From Dyadobacter koreensis (lineage in GTDB: Bacteria; Bacteroidota; Bacteroidia; Cytophagales; Spirosomataceae), in the NCBI RefSeq assembly GCF_900108855.1, contig NZ_FNXY01000005.1, positions 453,061 to 517,060 of the forward strand: 64,000 bases of DNA, read 5' to 3'. Below, one piece after another: positions 9,501-17,774 of this stretch (the first letter of the stretch is position 1; each line of letters starts with the position of its first letter). The translations under genes were made by a program, and so were the position numbers. Below the pieces are notes generated by a model that saw only the letters and a list, made by a program, of their open reading frames with translations, had not been told where the DNA came from and made no database searches.

Positions 9501-10380
9501 TTTAGATAGATTCGACAATGTATACAGATCGACATCATTGATTCTGGATAAAAATTTAGAGTTGAATCCGAACATTGTGACTTACTTAGTCGAGCATTTG
9601 CTAGTGAGATTGGAGAGAAAAAATCTGGTATTTGAAGATCAGATTTGCGAATTGAGTGTCAAATATTTTACAGACAGACCTGATCTCTTACAAGAAATCT
9701 TCTATTATCAACGAGAGAAGGATCCACGCTACGATCATGGCGGAAAAGAGATTCAAGCCATCACCTCAATAGATAAACGTTTTATATTGAAACTCCTAGA
9801 AAGGCTACCCCGGAAGGAGTTGAAGGATAGCTATTGGTTCAGTGACCTAGATTTGAGCTTCGTTTGGGAAGAACCTGATTATATAGAAGTTGTTGATTCT
9901 GCCATTGAGTCAATCATGAGAAAGTTTCCGTTTACCTCAAACTTTGAAGGAGAAGCGGGAGTTCTTTTCAGAATAGACAGAAATATCAAAGTCTTAACAG
10001 ATCGCGTTGAGAAATATATTAGCTTATTTATTACTAAGAATTGTAAGTCCCGCAAACATATACGATTGATCCTCAACATAATTACCTATCAATTCAGAGA
10101 TAAATTACTTCATTTCGTGAAGGATTTTTTAACGATAAACAAGGAACCAAAATTTTTAGAGGTGTACTGGCTTGAAACCAACGGAGTTTACTCAGGAAGT
10201 CGAGTACCGAAGATTGAGGCACATATAGCATTCCTAAAATCACTTATTGAGCTAGTCAAGGGGCTGCCCGATCCACTTGATTATTTTGGATATATTCAAG
10301 AATGGGAGCGTGAGATTGAATATTCCAAGCAGGATAAGTTACGAGAAATGAGAAGAGATTTTGTTGAATTGGGCGAGTGA
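6580..10380 (+). CDS. STAND-like NTPase with nuclease-like N-terminus
   Basis: A 1266-residue cytoplasmic protein with three regions. Residues 1-160 contain GSPD at 49-52 and, after a hydrophobic strand, FCEMTTQ at 64-70; this spacing resembles the PD-(D/E)xK nuclease-like domains at the front of several STAND and defence NTPases, although the usual Lys after the Glu is a Thr here, so activity is uncertain. Residues 190-450 are a P-loop module with Walker A GGQGIGKS (214-221), Walker B LIFDDA (265-270) and a sensor-like VTVRD (296-300), followed by a winged-helix-like part. The remaining 800 residues look like a helical solenoid, the usual sensor of such proteins. Start ATG overlaps the stop of the DUF2971 stub. 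Its low GC differs from the downstream core genes. An abortive-infection-type effector is the best guess; the architecture itself is visible. Confidence 0.8.
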   Translation: MITSIIEKYLLGIDQATFQKMMNHLLFLEGYKFISSPGSVAGKNKTSKGSPDSVFAESDGLFVFCEMTTQEKLATGETFQKKLRKDILHCFNLKETDIANEQITKVILAFNQKIEAHEIQELHNLVKKNNPYAELVIYSIQEIPFRLLYYPGLADKYIPGVKTTQGSFHTLPDFLAISERGIQPALTNPFVGRQAEIHEALTMLSSSDLLVLKGGQGIGKSKFAVHFAEHLEKEQGYEIRVIDSSPVPIWDDLQTFLLPGRKYVLIFDDANKALPNLDYLVQFIKEKQVGSIKVIVTVRDYISHLLEKSLVNVPHRILTILTQNESDLRKIIDKHIPDRIYVSEQVIDRIVSISKGNTRIAIMAITSILQKMDIDILKDIFSLYDQYFKNVRLDVSAFEKSTKLQTLGILSFLGILDKNDESTRQILETKFDLNWNELWENLLDLERSEMVDIFNRETAKVSDQVLAVYAMYKTFVDSRTSSIKYSTWVCEFLDKYSHKIEKSILDLINTFGYEELKPALESDVIEIQHVVESQNGNLHKFFDIFWFYREIDTLYFVKSWIDHLPGDTIQTDAIEYDYEVNDFVSTPPYVSLLVKFWRTDTPYTSQAIDLGIKLMHHQPSRIPQTLKFLVEHTSFKRYDYKREYVRQFSLFESFSKPVFGKVQKEVSDGIFLSAAWSFLEAEYREHEGGPGGHFVIYTFKPVKTDKLIELRVLILTRLFSLFSEYPVKVLNTFNGYLRTLKHFDENIAEAEKSLVDEFINSNLSIEEYSHCVIAIIYKDVLIRHNKPVDDIFDNFENSEILKFANEFKSIIRDTNLPGVERYEVLKKAIQKRTDGATFESVRDIINNFNKIFESTNTLNGNNHWVGTAIYYLFHSLAETQPELYYKALHLILSDKFSFEMDYGILISYPLRQKLLPCNDIFRRIDDKKYLRRDQMILSYYQSFDETCIDELVLINYIDFLSVTNERLYFYNFENLDRFDNVYRSTSLILDKNLELNPNIVTYLVEHLLVRLERKNLVFEDQICELSVKYFTDRPDLLQEIFYYQREKDPRYDHGGKEIQAITSIDKRFILKLLERLPRKELKDSYWFSDLDLSFVWEEPDYIEVVDSAIESIMRKFPFTSNFEGEAGVLFRIDRNIKVLTDRVEKYISLFITKNCKSRKHIRLILNIITYQFRDKLLHFVKDFLTINKEPKFLEVYWLETNGVYSGSRVPKIEAHIAFLKSLIELVKGLPDPLDYFGYIQEWEREIEYSKQDKLREMRRDFVELGE

Positions 10381-10394
10381 AACCATTTTCTTAG

Positions 10395-10599
10395 GTTCCG
10401 CGCTCCAGTTTACATCAGGACATATTCAAATACTTTGAAGCATTTTCTGAAATGGATGATGACAGAGGGGAGGCATTTGAGATTTACTGCTGAGATATTG
10501 TATCCTGGCCAGCCAATGGAAATGATCTGGAAGAAACATTGGAAGTTTTCAAGTGGGCCCACCTGGCATCGAACCAGGCACCTACTGATTATGAGATTT
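10395..10599 (+). other. Unrecognised coding-like remnant at the island edge
   Basis: One frame is open from 10395 to a TGA at 10599 apart from a single internal TGA at 10476-10478. It reads like protein (for example FKYFEAFSEMDDDRGEAFEI and LEETLEVFKWAHLASNQ) but I recognise no family and no start codon is convincing. It runs through the tRNA-Met fragment, as reading frames at element ends often do. It may be the tail of a gene lost by truncation. Confidence 0.3.
10554..10595 (-). repeat. 3' fragment of a tRNA-Met gene, candidate attachment-site core
   Basis: On the minus strand, 10595 to 10554 reads as the 3' half of an elongator tRNA-Met: anticodon loop CTCATAA, anticodon 3' strand, five-base variable loop, a T-arm with perfect CCTGG/CCAGG stem and TTCGA loop, acceptor strand GGGCCC plus discriminator A. 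The bases upstream do not form the 5' half, D-arm or acceptor partner. Such 42-nt tRNA 3' ends are the classic core duplicated when an integrative element inserts into a tRNA gene. The intact tRNA-Met is not in the window. Confidence 0.75.
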
Positions 10600-10785
10600 G
10601 ATGACCTGAGGTTGGATAGCCGAACTACGATAAACAATATTTCTGATGAGAATTTGGTAGCCGCCAGTCATACAGGATTTGTTATAGTCACTAGCTAGAG
10701 ATAACTGTCATGCGGCTAACAAAACTGAAAAAAAACTACCCTAAATGAGACAAAACCTAAAAAACCTAAAACAATACTAATAAAA

Positions 10786-10806
10786 ATGTTCGACTGATGT
10801 TCGACT
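10786..10806. repeat. Tandem 10-base direct repeat beside tRNA-Pro
   Basis: ATGTTCGACT occurs at 10786-10795 and again at 10797-10806, one base apart, just outside the tRNA-Pro terminator. A second short tandem of AAACCTAAA lies at about 10753-10771. Tandem short repeats beside a tRNA 3' end can be integrase arm-binding sites; this role is inferred. Confidence 0.45.
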
Positions 10807-10810
10807 AGAC

Positions 10811-10845
10811 AAAAAAGACACTTACAGGTTTACTTGTAAGTGTCT
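10811..10845 (-). terminator. Terminator of tRNA-Pro
   Basis: Arms 10816-10826 and 10835-10845 (AGACACTTACA and complement, 11 bp) with an 8-base loop, followed on the minus strand by a run of T, ending the tRNA-Pro transcript 12 bases after the tRNA. Confidence 0.85.
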
Positions 10846-10856
10846 GATAACCAGTG

Positions 10857-10930
10857 TCGGGATGACAGGATTTGAACCTGCGACCTCTTGCACCCCATGC
10901 AAGCACGCTACCGAGCTGCGCCACATCCCG
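10857..10930 (-). tRNA. tRNA-Pro (anticodon GGG)
   Basis: A 74-nt tRNA: acceptor CGGGATG pairs with CATCCCG plus discriminator A, anticodon stem CTTGC/GCAAG around loop ATGGGGT (anticodon GGG), and a T-arm containing GGTTCAAATCC. CCA is not encoded. Its 3' end points at the accessory island, which makes it the likely anchor for integration there. Confidence 0.95.
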
Positions 10931-10961
10931 TGATTTTCCAAGGCTGCAAAACAAATAAAAA

Positions 10962-11062
10962 AAACGCAGAGTAAAAAGAGTTGAACGCAGAGTTTCACAG
11001 AGTTTTTATTTTAACAATTATCTCTGTGAAACTCTGCGCACAACTCCCGTAACTCTGCGTTT
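10962..11062 (-). terminator. Nested CAGAG-type hairpin after the RND operon
   Basis: Inner arms 10986-11002 and 11022-11038 are exact 17-base inverted copies (CGCAGAGTTTCACAGAG); outer arms 10962-10972 and 11052-11062 (AAACGCAGAGT) enclose them. On the minus strand it follows the RND pump gene by 12 bases and ends in a T-rich tract, so it can act as a terminator. Related CAGAG-rich sequence occurs at 20,598-20,707. Confidence 0.7.
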
Positions 11063-11074
11063 AAACAAAGAAGT

Positions 11075-14000
11075 TTAAATACTCTCGTTCTGCCAGTTTG
11101 GGTTGATCACCTCCTGTTTGCCTTTACGGAACCATTTGTCGCGGACTTTTTCGTTGACGTAATACATACACGGAACGAGCAGAAGCGTCAGGATGGTTGA
11201 GAAGGTAAGTCCCATGATGATCGTCCAGGCCAGGATATTCCAGAATACGGAACTTGCTCCCCCTGTTGTAAGGTTCGGGGCGAAATCTCTGAACAGCGCC
11301 ACGAAATCCAGCGTGATACCGAATGCAAGCGGAATCAGACCAAGTACCGCCGCCGAGGCCGTCAGCAATACAGGCGTCAGACGAATCGCTCCTCCTTCGA
11401 TGATCGCATTGCGTAGCGGGTAACCGCGTTCACGAAGTTCATCAATAAATTCAATGAGCAAAATCCCGTTTTTCACCACAATACCGGCCAGTGCAATAAT
11501 ACCCACACCGGACATGATCACGGAGAATGTTTTATCAAAAATCACAAAGCCAAGCAATACTCCGATCAGCGAAAGCACGATGGTAAAGAAGATGATCAGC
11601 GGTTTCACAACCGAGTTAAACTGTGTAGCCAGGATCAGATAAATCAGCAAAATCGCTGCACCAAATGCGCCGGTCAAGAAGTTCATGGATTCGGCCTGAT
11701 CTTCCTGTTCTCCGCCCATTTTTACGGTATAGCCGCTTGGCACTTTCACATCATTTACCAGTTCCTGAATCTGGGCCACGACCTCGTTTGCATTATATCC
11801 AGGTAAAACGTCAGAGCTCAGTGTTACAATGCGTTGCTGATCCTTACGGTTAATCTGACTGAATGTTGTTGAGTAAGAAATGTTGGCTACGGAGGTAATC
11901 GGAACCTGACGAAGCGCGCCGCCGGAATTCATATCACGGTATACAATGTTCAAACTCAACAGTTTTTCAATTTGCTGGCGGTCGTCTTTTTTCAAACGGA
12001 CCATGATCGGATATTCATCTTTCGCATCACGGAATTTGGAAACTTCCAGCCCGAAAAGGGCGGTCCGGATCGACAGCGCGATCTGCGAGGAACTGATCCC
12101 TTCACGCTGTGCTTTTTCACGGTCAATATCAATCGTGATTTCCGGTTTGTTCGTTACCAGATCGGATTTCAGCTGGTCAATTCCTGCGATACCGGAGTTT
12201 TGTACACGTTTCAAAAGATCTTTTTCCAATACCTGCAATTCCTCAAAGTCGTCACCCGAAATTTCAATCGAAATCGGCTTTCCGGTAGGAGGGCCGGTAC
12301 TTTCACGTTCTACGGAAATTTCAGTTCCGGGAATTCCGGCGACGGCATCACGTACTTTGGTCAGCAATTCCTGCGTCGAGCGGCCGTCACGGGATTCACT
12401 TTTCACAAAAGCCACCGTCACTTTGGACTTATGCGGCGTAGCGGCGCGGTCCGGGTTGTTTGGGTCACCGGCATTTTTACCAACGTTGGAAATTACCGAA
12501 TTTACGATATTCATCGCTTTCTCCGTTTTCAAAACTGAGAACACACGTTTTTCAATCACTTTGGTAATCGAATCCGTCGTAAGTGCATCCGTTCCCGAAG
12601 GCAGTTTGTTGTACACATAAATATAATCCGGATCACCGCTCGGGAAGAATTGCACTTCCGGTTTGGCAATACCGACAATGATAAACGTAGCGATCAAAAG
12701 CACGACCATCGAGATGATCGCGAATACCGGACGGTATCCTTTGATCAGCCAGGTGATCAGCTTTTTGTAGTTATTTTTAAGCGCCGGAAGTAATTTATCC
12801 TGGAATGGAACAAGGATTTTCGGCGTCAGGATGTAATGATTGAAAACGAAAAGTACGAGGATAATTACAAAGAAGTTACCCACACCGCGATCGACAAAAT
12901 AGCCAACCAGCGCCATACCTGCCAAAATCAACATCGGGCGCATGATCGCTTTGATGCTCGTGTCGTGTTTTTCTTTTTCATCTTCATGACGGCCCATGAA
13001 TGTTACCGCAAAAACCGGGTTAATCACATAAGCGACAAAAAGTGATGACATCAGTGTTAAAATCAGCGTCAGCGGCAGAAATTTCATAAAGTCCCCGACA
13101 ATTCCCGGCCAGAAAAGAAGCGGGAAAAACGGTGCGATTGTTGTCAAAGTACCGGAAAGTACGGGTACGAAAACTTCTCCCGCGGCAGCTTTCACAGCCT
13201 GCTGGATCGTCCAGTCTTTATGATTGTTGAACAAACGGTGGGTATTTTCAATAACCACAATCGCATCATCCACCACGAGACCAATCCCGAGCAGGAAAGC
13301 AAAAAGTACGATGGTATTCAAGGTGAAAGAAGTACCAATCACCGGTCCTAATACCGGCATTAACACAAAGGCAACGAGCGCAGAAAGCGGTACGGAAAGT
13401 CCGATAAAAATCGCATCACGGATACCCATGAAGAACATCAGTACCAAAACCACGAAAATAAAACCAATGATAACCGTATTGATCAATTCATGCAAATCCG
13501 CGCGGGTACGTTCCGACTGATCGGCTGTGATCCGGATGTCCAGTCCTTGCGGCAATTCGGATTCCTTCATTTTATCAATGATCACTTCAATATCATCAGC
13601 CGCCTTTACCAGGTTGGATCCGGCTCTTTTAATCACGTTCAGCGTGATTACAGATTTGTTATCCAGACGCGCAAAATCAAGTTGCTCTTCAAAACTGTCG
13701 GTCACTTCGGCTATATCTCCCAAACGAACAACTGCGCCAGTTCCGGTACGGATACGCAGATTTGCAAGCTGGGTCATGTCAAGGAATTCACCTTTCACAC
13801 GAAGGGTACGACGCACATTTCCAACTTTCAAATCACCACCTGAAACGTTGATGTTTTCACTTTGAACGGCCGTTTGAATGTCTGTAAAAGTAAGTCCGGT
13901 TGATTGCATACGCGGCAGATCCAGGTTAATCTGGATTTCCCGGTTAAGCGCACCGACGATATCCACGCGGCTGATTTCCGGCATGGCTTCAATCGCATCC

Positions 14001-14506
14001 TGCATATCTTCCGCATATTCCTTCAATTGTTTCAGCGAATAATTACCGGCCAGGTTGATGTTCATGATCGGGAATTCCGAAAAGTTCACATCCTGTGCCG
14101 TCGGGCCAGAATCCAGTTCCTGCGGTAAGTCCTGTTTGGCCTTATCAATTGCATCACGGACACGCTGCAAGGCATCGGACACTTCAACATCCGGCGTAAA
14201 TTCCACCAGAATTACCGAAACGTCCTGCAAAGCGTTAGATTTAATATGTTTTACACCATTGATCGACTTCAACTGTTTTTCAATGGGTTTGTTAATCGTG
14301 TTCTCCACATCGGCGGGAGCGGTACCAAAATAGACCGTGTTGATATAAATCTGCGGTATTTTGATATCCGGAAACTGCTCTTTCGGCAGGTTGTTGTATA
14401 CCACGAAGCCCGCCAGCGTGATGATAACCGTAAAGATGTAAATCGTCGTCCGATTCTCTACGCACCAGTTGGTAAAACTTAGGGTTTTATGATCTTCAAA
14501 TTTCAT
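11075..14506 (-). CDS. RND efflux pump, inner-membrane transporter (AcrB/HAE1-like)
   Basis: This 1143-residue protein is the proton-driven pump of a tripartite efflux system spanning inner membrane, periplasm and outer membrane. TM1 lies at about 20-37; a large periplasmic loop (38-340) is followed by TMs 2-6, where GIGLVVDDAIVVIENTHR carries the paired Asp413/Asp414 of the proton relay. A second periplasmic loop and TMs follow, completing the duplicated RND fold. The length fits HAE1-type transporters of Bacteroidota (about 1050-1150). It is the last gene of the tetR-tolC-adaptor-pump operon, 24 bases after the adaptor, and ends at a strong hairpin. Substrates cannot be told from sequence; multidrug or organic compounds are likely, and heavy-metal CusA features are absent. 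Confidence 0.95.
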   Translation of the reverse strand: MKFEDHKTLSFTNWCVENRTTIYIFTVIITLAGFVVYNNLPKEQFPDIKIPQIYINTVYFGTAPADVENTINKPIEKQLKSINGVKHIKSNALQDVSVILVEFTPDVEVSDALQRVRDAIDKAKQDLPQELDSGPTAQDVNFSEFPIMNINLAGNYSLKQLKEYAEDMQDAIEAMPEISRVDIVGALNREIQINLDLPRMQSTGLTFTDIQTAVQSENINVSGGDLKVGNVRRTLRVKGEFLDMTQLANLRIRTGTGAVVRLGDIAEVTDSFEEQLDFARLDNKSVITLNVIKRAGSNLVKAADDIEVIIDKMKESELPQGLDIRITADQSERTRADLHELINTVIIGFIFVVLVLMFFMGIRDAIFIGLSVPLSALVAFVLMPVLGPVIGTSFTLNTIVLFAFLLGIGLVVDDAIVVIENTHRLFNNHKDWTIQQAVKAAAGEVFVPVLSGTLTTIAPFFPLLFWPGIVGDFMKFLPLTLILTLMSSLFVAYVINPVFAVTFMGRHEDEKEKHDTSIKAIMRPMLILAGMALVGYFVDRGVGNFFVIILVLFVFNHYILTPKILVPFQDKLLPALKNNYKKLITWLIKGYRPVFAIISMVVLLIATFIIVGIAKPEVQFFPSGDPDYIYVYNKLPSGTDALTTDSITKVIEKRVFSVLKTEKAMNIVNSVISNVGKNAGDPNNPDRAATPHKSKVTVAFVKSESRDGRSTQELLTKVRDAVAGIPGTEISVERESTGPPTGKPISIEISGDDFEELQVLEKDLLKRVQNSGIAGIDQLKSDLVTNKPEITIDIDREKAQREGISSSQIALSIRTALFGLEVSKFRDAKDEYPIMVRLKKDDRQQIEKLLSLNIVYRDMNSGGALRQVPITSVANISYSTTFSQINRKDQQRIVTLSSDVLPGYNANEVVAQIQELVNDVKVPSGYTVKMGGEQEDQAESMNFLTGAFGAAILLIYLILATQFNSVVKPLIIFFTIVLSLIGVLLGFVIFDKTFSVIMSGVGIIALAGIVVKNGILLIEFIDELRERGYPLRNAIIEGGAIRLTPVLLTASAAVLGLIPLAFGITLDFVALFRDFAPNLTTGGASSVFWNILAWTIIMGLTFSTILTLLLVPCMYYVNEKVRDKWFRKGKQEVINPNWQNESI

Positions 14507-14530
14507 GGGTATGCTAGCTGAAAGTGAATG

Positions 14531-15664
14531 TTAGTACGAAATCGTTTGTCCGTCCGAAACCTCCTGATATCCGGTCGTGATAATTTCGTCTCCTGCCTGT
14601 AAGCCTTCCGTTATTTCGATTTTTCCGTTGTAAATCAAACCTGTTTTCACAATTTTCGATTTAGCGATTTTCTTTCCACCTTCATTAACTGCAACATAAA
14701 CAACCTGTCCTTTTTCAGTTCCCTGAATAATGTTCTGGTCAACGATCAGCGCATTTTTCTTGGTCGCGTCATTGATCTGGACTTTCGCGGTCATGTTTGG
14801 TTTCAATGCAGGACTGGAAGGAAGATCGGCCTCTATTGTAAAGGTGCGGCTCAGCGGATCAACTGTTGTTCCGACGAAAGAGACTTTTGCTTTATAATCC
14901 TTATTCAAATCAGGAAAACTGATCAAAATCTCGTCGCCGCGTTTTACGCTTGCGGCATAGGTATCTGAAACTTTGGCCGTAACTTTCAGATTTCCCAGGT
15001 TAACAACCCGGAAAAGACCAACGCCAGGAGCTGCCGTTTCACCCACTTTTACATTCACCTGATCCACTATACCCGAAATAGGAGCAGAAACTCTGGATTG
15101 CGAGAGCTGCGTATTTAATGTAGAAAGTTTCCTTTCCAAACCTTGTTTGTTATTTTCAGCTTGTAAAAACTGTACTTCTGTACCAATTTTCTGATCCCAA
15201 AGATTTTTCTGTTTGGTGTAAATCGTGTTTGCCAAATTAAGCTGCGTTTTTACCTCCTCAATACTTTCACGCAAAATACTGTCATCCACTTTCGCCATCG
15301 CAGTTCCAGCCTTTACCTGGTCGCCTTCACGCACATAAACGGCCGTGATCACCCCGCCGGATTTTGGCGTAACCATTACACTGTTTTTTGCATCAATTGA
15401 GCCTTGCAATTCAACGTAATGACTTAATGTACCGACTTCAAGCGGTTTTACGGTAACTACTTTTATATTGGTTTCAGCTCTTTTCGTCGTGTCAAGTTTT
15501 GCTATTTCTGATTCAAGTGCTTTTATTTTTTTGTCTGTTTCGCTTTGTTCTGTTTTAAGCTTGGTCAGCTCTTCCTTTTTTCCAGCCAATCCGTCCTTTT
15601 TCTCTCCTGAGCAAGAAGCCAGCAAAGCAGCAGCGATTGTGATTGATAAAATATGTGTTTTCAT
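14531..15664 (-). CDS. RND efflux periplasmic adaptor (membrane fusion protein)
   Basis: A 377-residue lipoprotein adaptor linking the RND pump to the TolC channel. I start at ATG 15664, giving the signal MKTHILSITIAAALLASC with lipid-bearing Cys18; the longer TTG start at 15688 overlaps a TAAATTTG promoter-like element. A Lys/Glu-rich coiled coil at about 22-60 precedes the core. The lipoyl-like hairpin halves are split by a short alpha-helical hairpin (about 130-180), followed by beta-barrel and membrane-proximal domains ending in LQAGDEIITTGYQEVSDG. It lies between tolC and the pump with 69 and 24 bases separation, the standard order for such Bacteroidota operons. The extra N-terminal coiled coil is a little longer than in E. 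coli AcrA. Confidence 0.93.
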   Translation of the reverse strand: MKTHILSITIAAALLASCSGEKKDGLAGKKEELTKLKTEQSETDKKIKALESEIAKLDTTKRAETNIKVVTVKPLEVGTLSHYVELQGSIDAKNSVMVTPKSGGVITAVYVREGDQVKAGTAMAKVDDSILRESIEEVKTQLNLANTIYTKQKNLWDQKIGTEVQFLQAENNKQGLERKLSTLNTQLSQSRVSAPISGIVDQVNVKVGETAAPGVGLFRVVNLGNLKVTAKVSDTYAASVKRGDEILISFPDLNKDYKAKVSFVGTTVDPLSRTFTIEADLPSSPALKPNMTAKVQINDATKKNALIVDQNIIQGTEKGQVVYVAVNEGGKKIAKSKIVKTGLIYNGKIEITEGLQAGDEIITTGYQEVSDGQTISY

Positions 15665-15685
15665 GATATAGGTAAGTGTCTGTTT

Positions 15686-15693
15686 CAAATTTA
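15686..15693 (-). promoter_or_regulatory. Candidate internal -7 element before the adaptor gene
   Basis: TAAATTTG on the minus strand matches TAnnTTTG, 21 bases before ATG 15664. It may give the adaptor and pump a promoter separate from the tetR-tolC one. No clear -33 element was seen. Confidence 0.35.
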
Positions 15694-15757
15694 TTGTAGT
15701 GTATTTTAATAGTTAGTCACAAAGCATGACCAACTGCAGTGTTCCGGCGCACCGGCA

Positions 15758-17122
15758 TTATTCATTATATAATTCCCCTTTTGCTTTGCTGAGATCAACT
15801 TTTGCAATAAGAACATCGTAGAGTGCCGAGAAATAATTTGTTTGCGCTTCTTTAAAAGATGACTCCGCGTTGATTACTTCGATATTGGATCCAACGCCCT
15901 CTTTGTATTTGATTTTGGAAACGCGCACGATTTCCTGAGCCAGATCAACATTTCTGCGTTGTGTTTCCAAAGTCGCAAAAGCATTTTTGATATTGATGGC
16001 TGCCTGTCTGGATTCCAGATCGATTGATTGTTCAAGAAGAGTCTGACTTAATTTCACTTTGTCAAGTGCAACTTTCTTTTGCTGAACCTGGTATTTCTTC
16101 GTGAAACCGTCAAAAATTGGAATATTTACGTTCAGTGCCAATACAGAATTGTTGAACCATTGTGTCCCGAATAAGTCAGGAAGTGTATTTCTACCGTTAT
16201 TATGTCCATATCCGAAAGAGGCGGAAACAGTGGGCAAATAACCACTGCGAATATTTTTCAGATCGAGTCCTGCCAGTTTCAATTGGGTATCGAGCAAAGA
16301 ATATTCAATCCGGTGATTGTAATTAACCGCAGTTTCTGAAAATTCAGACTTCATCGTTTCGGCGCTCAGGTCTTCCACTTTATCTTCCAAAACAATCGTT
16401 TCGGAAAGCGGCATACCCATCTGATATTTTAAAAGTGTATAACTTAGTTCAATCAGGTTCTGAACTTTCTGACGTTCAGTAACTAAATTATTGATCTGAA
16501 CTTCTAAACGGTTGACATCTAAAAGTTCTACAAAACCGCTTTTGTTCATAATCTCAGTTTCGCGTTTCAATGAGTCAACCCGGCCGATATTAAAATCCAG
16601 AACTTTTGCGCGCTCAACTGCAACTTGTGCTGAATAATATGCTTTGGTAACCGCTTCAGCAACTGTCACTTTTGATTGCGTTACGTTTTTGCTCGCAAGT
16701 TCCCGATAGGTCGTTGCTGCACGCAAACCAATAAAATAGGAACCGCTGAATATTAGCTGGTTTAAAGTTGCGGCTGCACTTCCTGAATATTTTACCCCGA
16801 ACTGAACGGCCACGGGTGCTGCATCCGGTGATGCATTCGGGTCGGCAAAGTTGGCGGGAAGAAATACGCGCTGAATGATTACGTTGTCGCTTAAATTCAG
16901 GTTGGCGGCCACCTGGGGCAGACCGGCAGCTCTGATCTCACCAATTCTTGCCTCGGCAGAGACGGCGTCGAGTTGTGAAGTTTTGATGTTAATGTTATGT
17001 TTTATCGCATAATCGACAGCTTCCTTTAACGTAAAACTGCCCTCCTGCGCTTTAACAGAAATTATGCTTAAAAACATCGCGAGCGCTACTAGTCCGCTGC
17101 GAATGGATTGGTCATTTTTCAT
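15758..17122 (-). CDS. TolC-family outer-membrane efflux channel
   Basis: A 454-residue outer-membrane protein with signal peptide ending SVKAQ (residues 1-25), followed at once by FTLKEAVDYAIKHNINI, the usual first repeat of TolC proteins. The second internal repeat begins at about residue 240. The rest is long helices typical of the periplasmic tunnel, with beta strands inserted at about 85-110 and 300-330 that build the barrel. It overlaps the end of the tetR gene by 11 bases, so the regulator, channel, adaptor and pump form one operon. It provides the exit duct for the RND pump. Confidence 0.93.
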   Translation of the reverse strand: MKNDQSIRSGLVALAMFLSIISVKAQEGSFTLKEAVDYAIKHNINIKTSQLDAVSAEARIGEIRAAGLPQVAANLNLSDNVIIQRVFLPANFADPNASPDAAPVAVQFGVKYSGSAAATLNQLIFSGSYFIGLRAATTYRELASKNVTQSKVTVAEAVTKAYYSAQVAVERAKVLDFNIGRVDSLKRETEIMNKSGFVELLDVNRLEVQINNLVTERQKVQNLIELSYTLLKYQMGMPLSETIVLEDKVEDLSAETMKSEFSETAVNYNHRIEYSLLDTQLKLAGLDLKNIRSGYLPTVSASFGYGHNNGRNTLPDLFGTQWFNNSVLALNVNIPIFDGFTKKYQVQQKKVALDKVKLSQTLLEQSIDLESRQAAINIKNAFATLETQRRNVDLAQEIVRVSKIKYKEGVGSNIEVINAESSFKEAQTNYFSALYDVLIAKVDLSKAKGELYNE

Positions 17123-17738
17123 GGGTGTTTGCTTGTGTTGCTGATTCTTCTGAATATTTAGTATAGTATTCGAACCCTGGTTCGGTCAATATGCCACGTA
17201 AAAAATGGTGTACGAATTCCATCTGAACGTTCATCATATTGAAACGGTCCGCGGGAAAAATGGTTGGGTCGAAAGCCATTTCCACCTGTTCAATCCTGAG
17301 AAGAGAGAGCATATCGATATCGATACTTTTTCGATACAGCCCCATACGGATCCCTTCATTCAGATTTTCGCGGATACTCTTTAAAACATACTGATGCTTA
17401 TACTTATGAAAAAGGTCCCACGCCATCGGGTGGTATTTTTTTAAGTCGTTAAAAAGCACCGGATTCATGTGAGCCAAAGAAATTCGCATATAATCGGCAG
17501 CCTGGATCATTTGCTCGATCGGATTCAGTCTGTCTTCATCCATCTTCTCCATCTGGCATTTCTGAACTTCCAGCTCTTGCTGAACGGCCAGAATAACAAT
17601 AGCATCCTTGTCAGGATAGTGCTGATAAATGGTTCGTTTGGATATGCCAAGCTCTTTCGCGATGTCATCCATCGTAACACTTTTGATGCCATAGCGCCAA
17701 AAGAGGTTAAATGCTTCTTTTATAATTCTTTCTTTCAC
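17112..17738 (-). CDS. TetR/AcrR-family regulator of the efflux operon
   Basis: A 208-residue repressor. Residues 1-48 are the TetR DNA-binding domain, with the recognition part reading TMDDIAKELGISKRTIYQHY. The C-terminal ligand-binding part is divergent and helical. The start is GTG at 17738. It is the first gene of the operon and overlaps tolC. An 11-bp inverted repeat just upstream (17775-17802) is a likely operator, so autorepression of the whole operon with release by an efflux substrate is the simplest model. Ligand unknown. Confidence 0.9.
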   Translation of the reverse strand: MKERIIKEAFNLFWRYGIKSVTMDDIAKELGISKRTIYQHYPDKDAIVILAVQQELEVQKCQMEKMDEDRLNPIEQMIQAADYMRISLAHMNPVLFNDLKKYHPMAWDLFHKYKHQYVLKSIRENLNEGIRMGLYRKSIDIDMLSLLRIEQVEMAFDPTIFPADRFNMMNVQMEFVHHFLRGILTEPGFEYYTKYSEESATQANTHEK

Positions 17739-17774
17739 AGGGTAAAGTTGAAATTTTCCAATGATAAAAACTAT

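Noticed and set aside
10435..10698. Open frame of 87 codons on the plus strand
   Set aside because: It crosses the tRNA-Met fragment, has no recognisable motif, and another frame in the same place reads more like a decayed protein.
11946..12620. Open frame of 224 codons opposite the RND pump gene
   Set aside because: Shadow of the strongly supported RND gene; no motif or start signal.
15664..15688. TTG start for the RND adaptor eight codons upstream
   Set aside because: The TTG lies in a promoter-like TAAATTTG element, and the ATG at 15,664 gives a proper lipoprotein signal.
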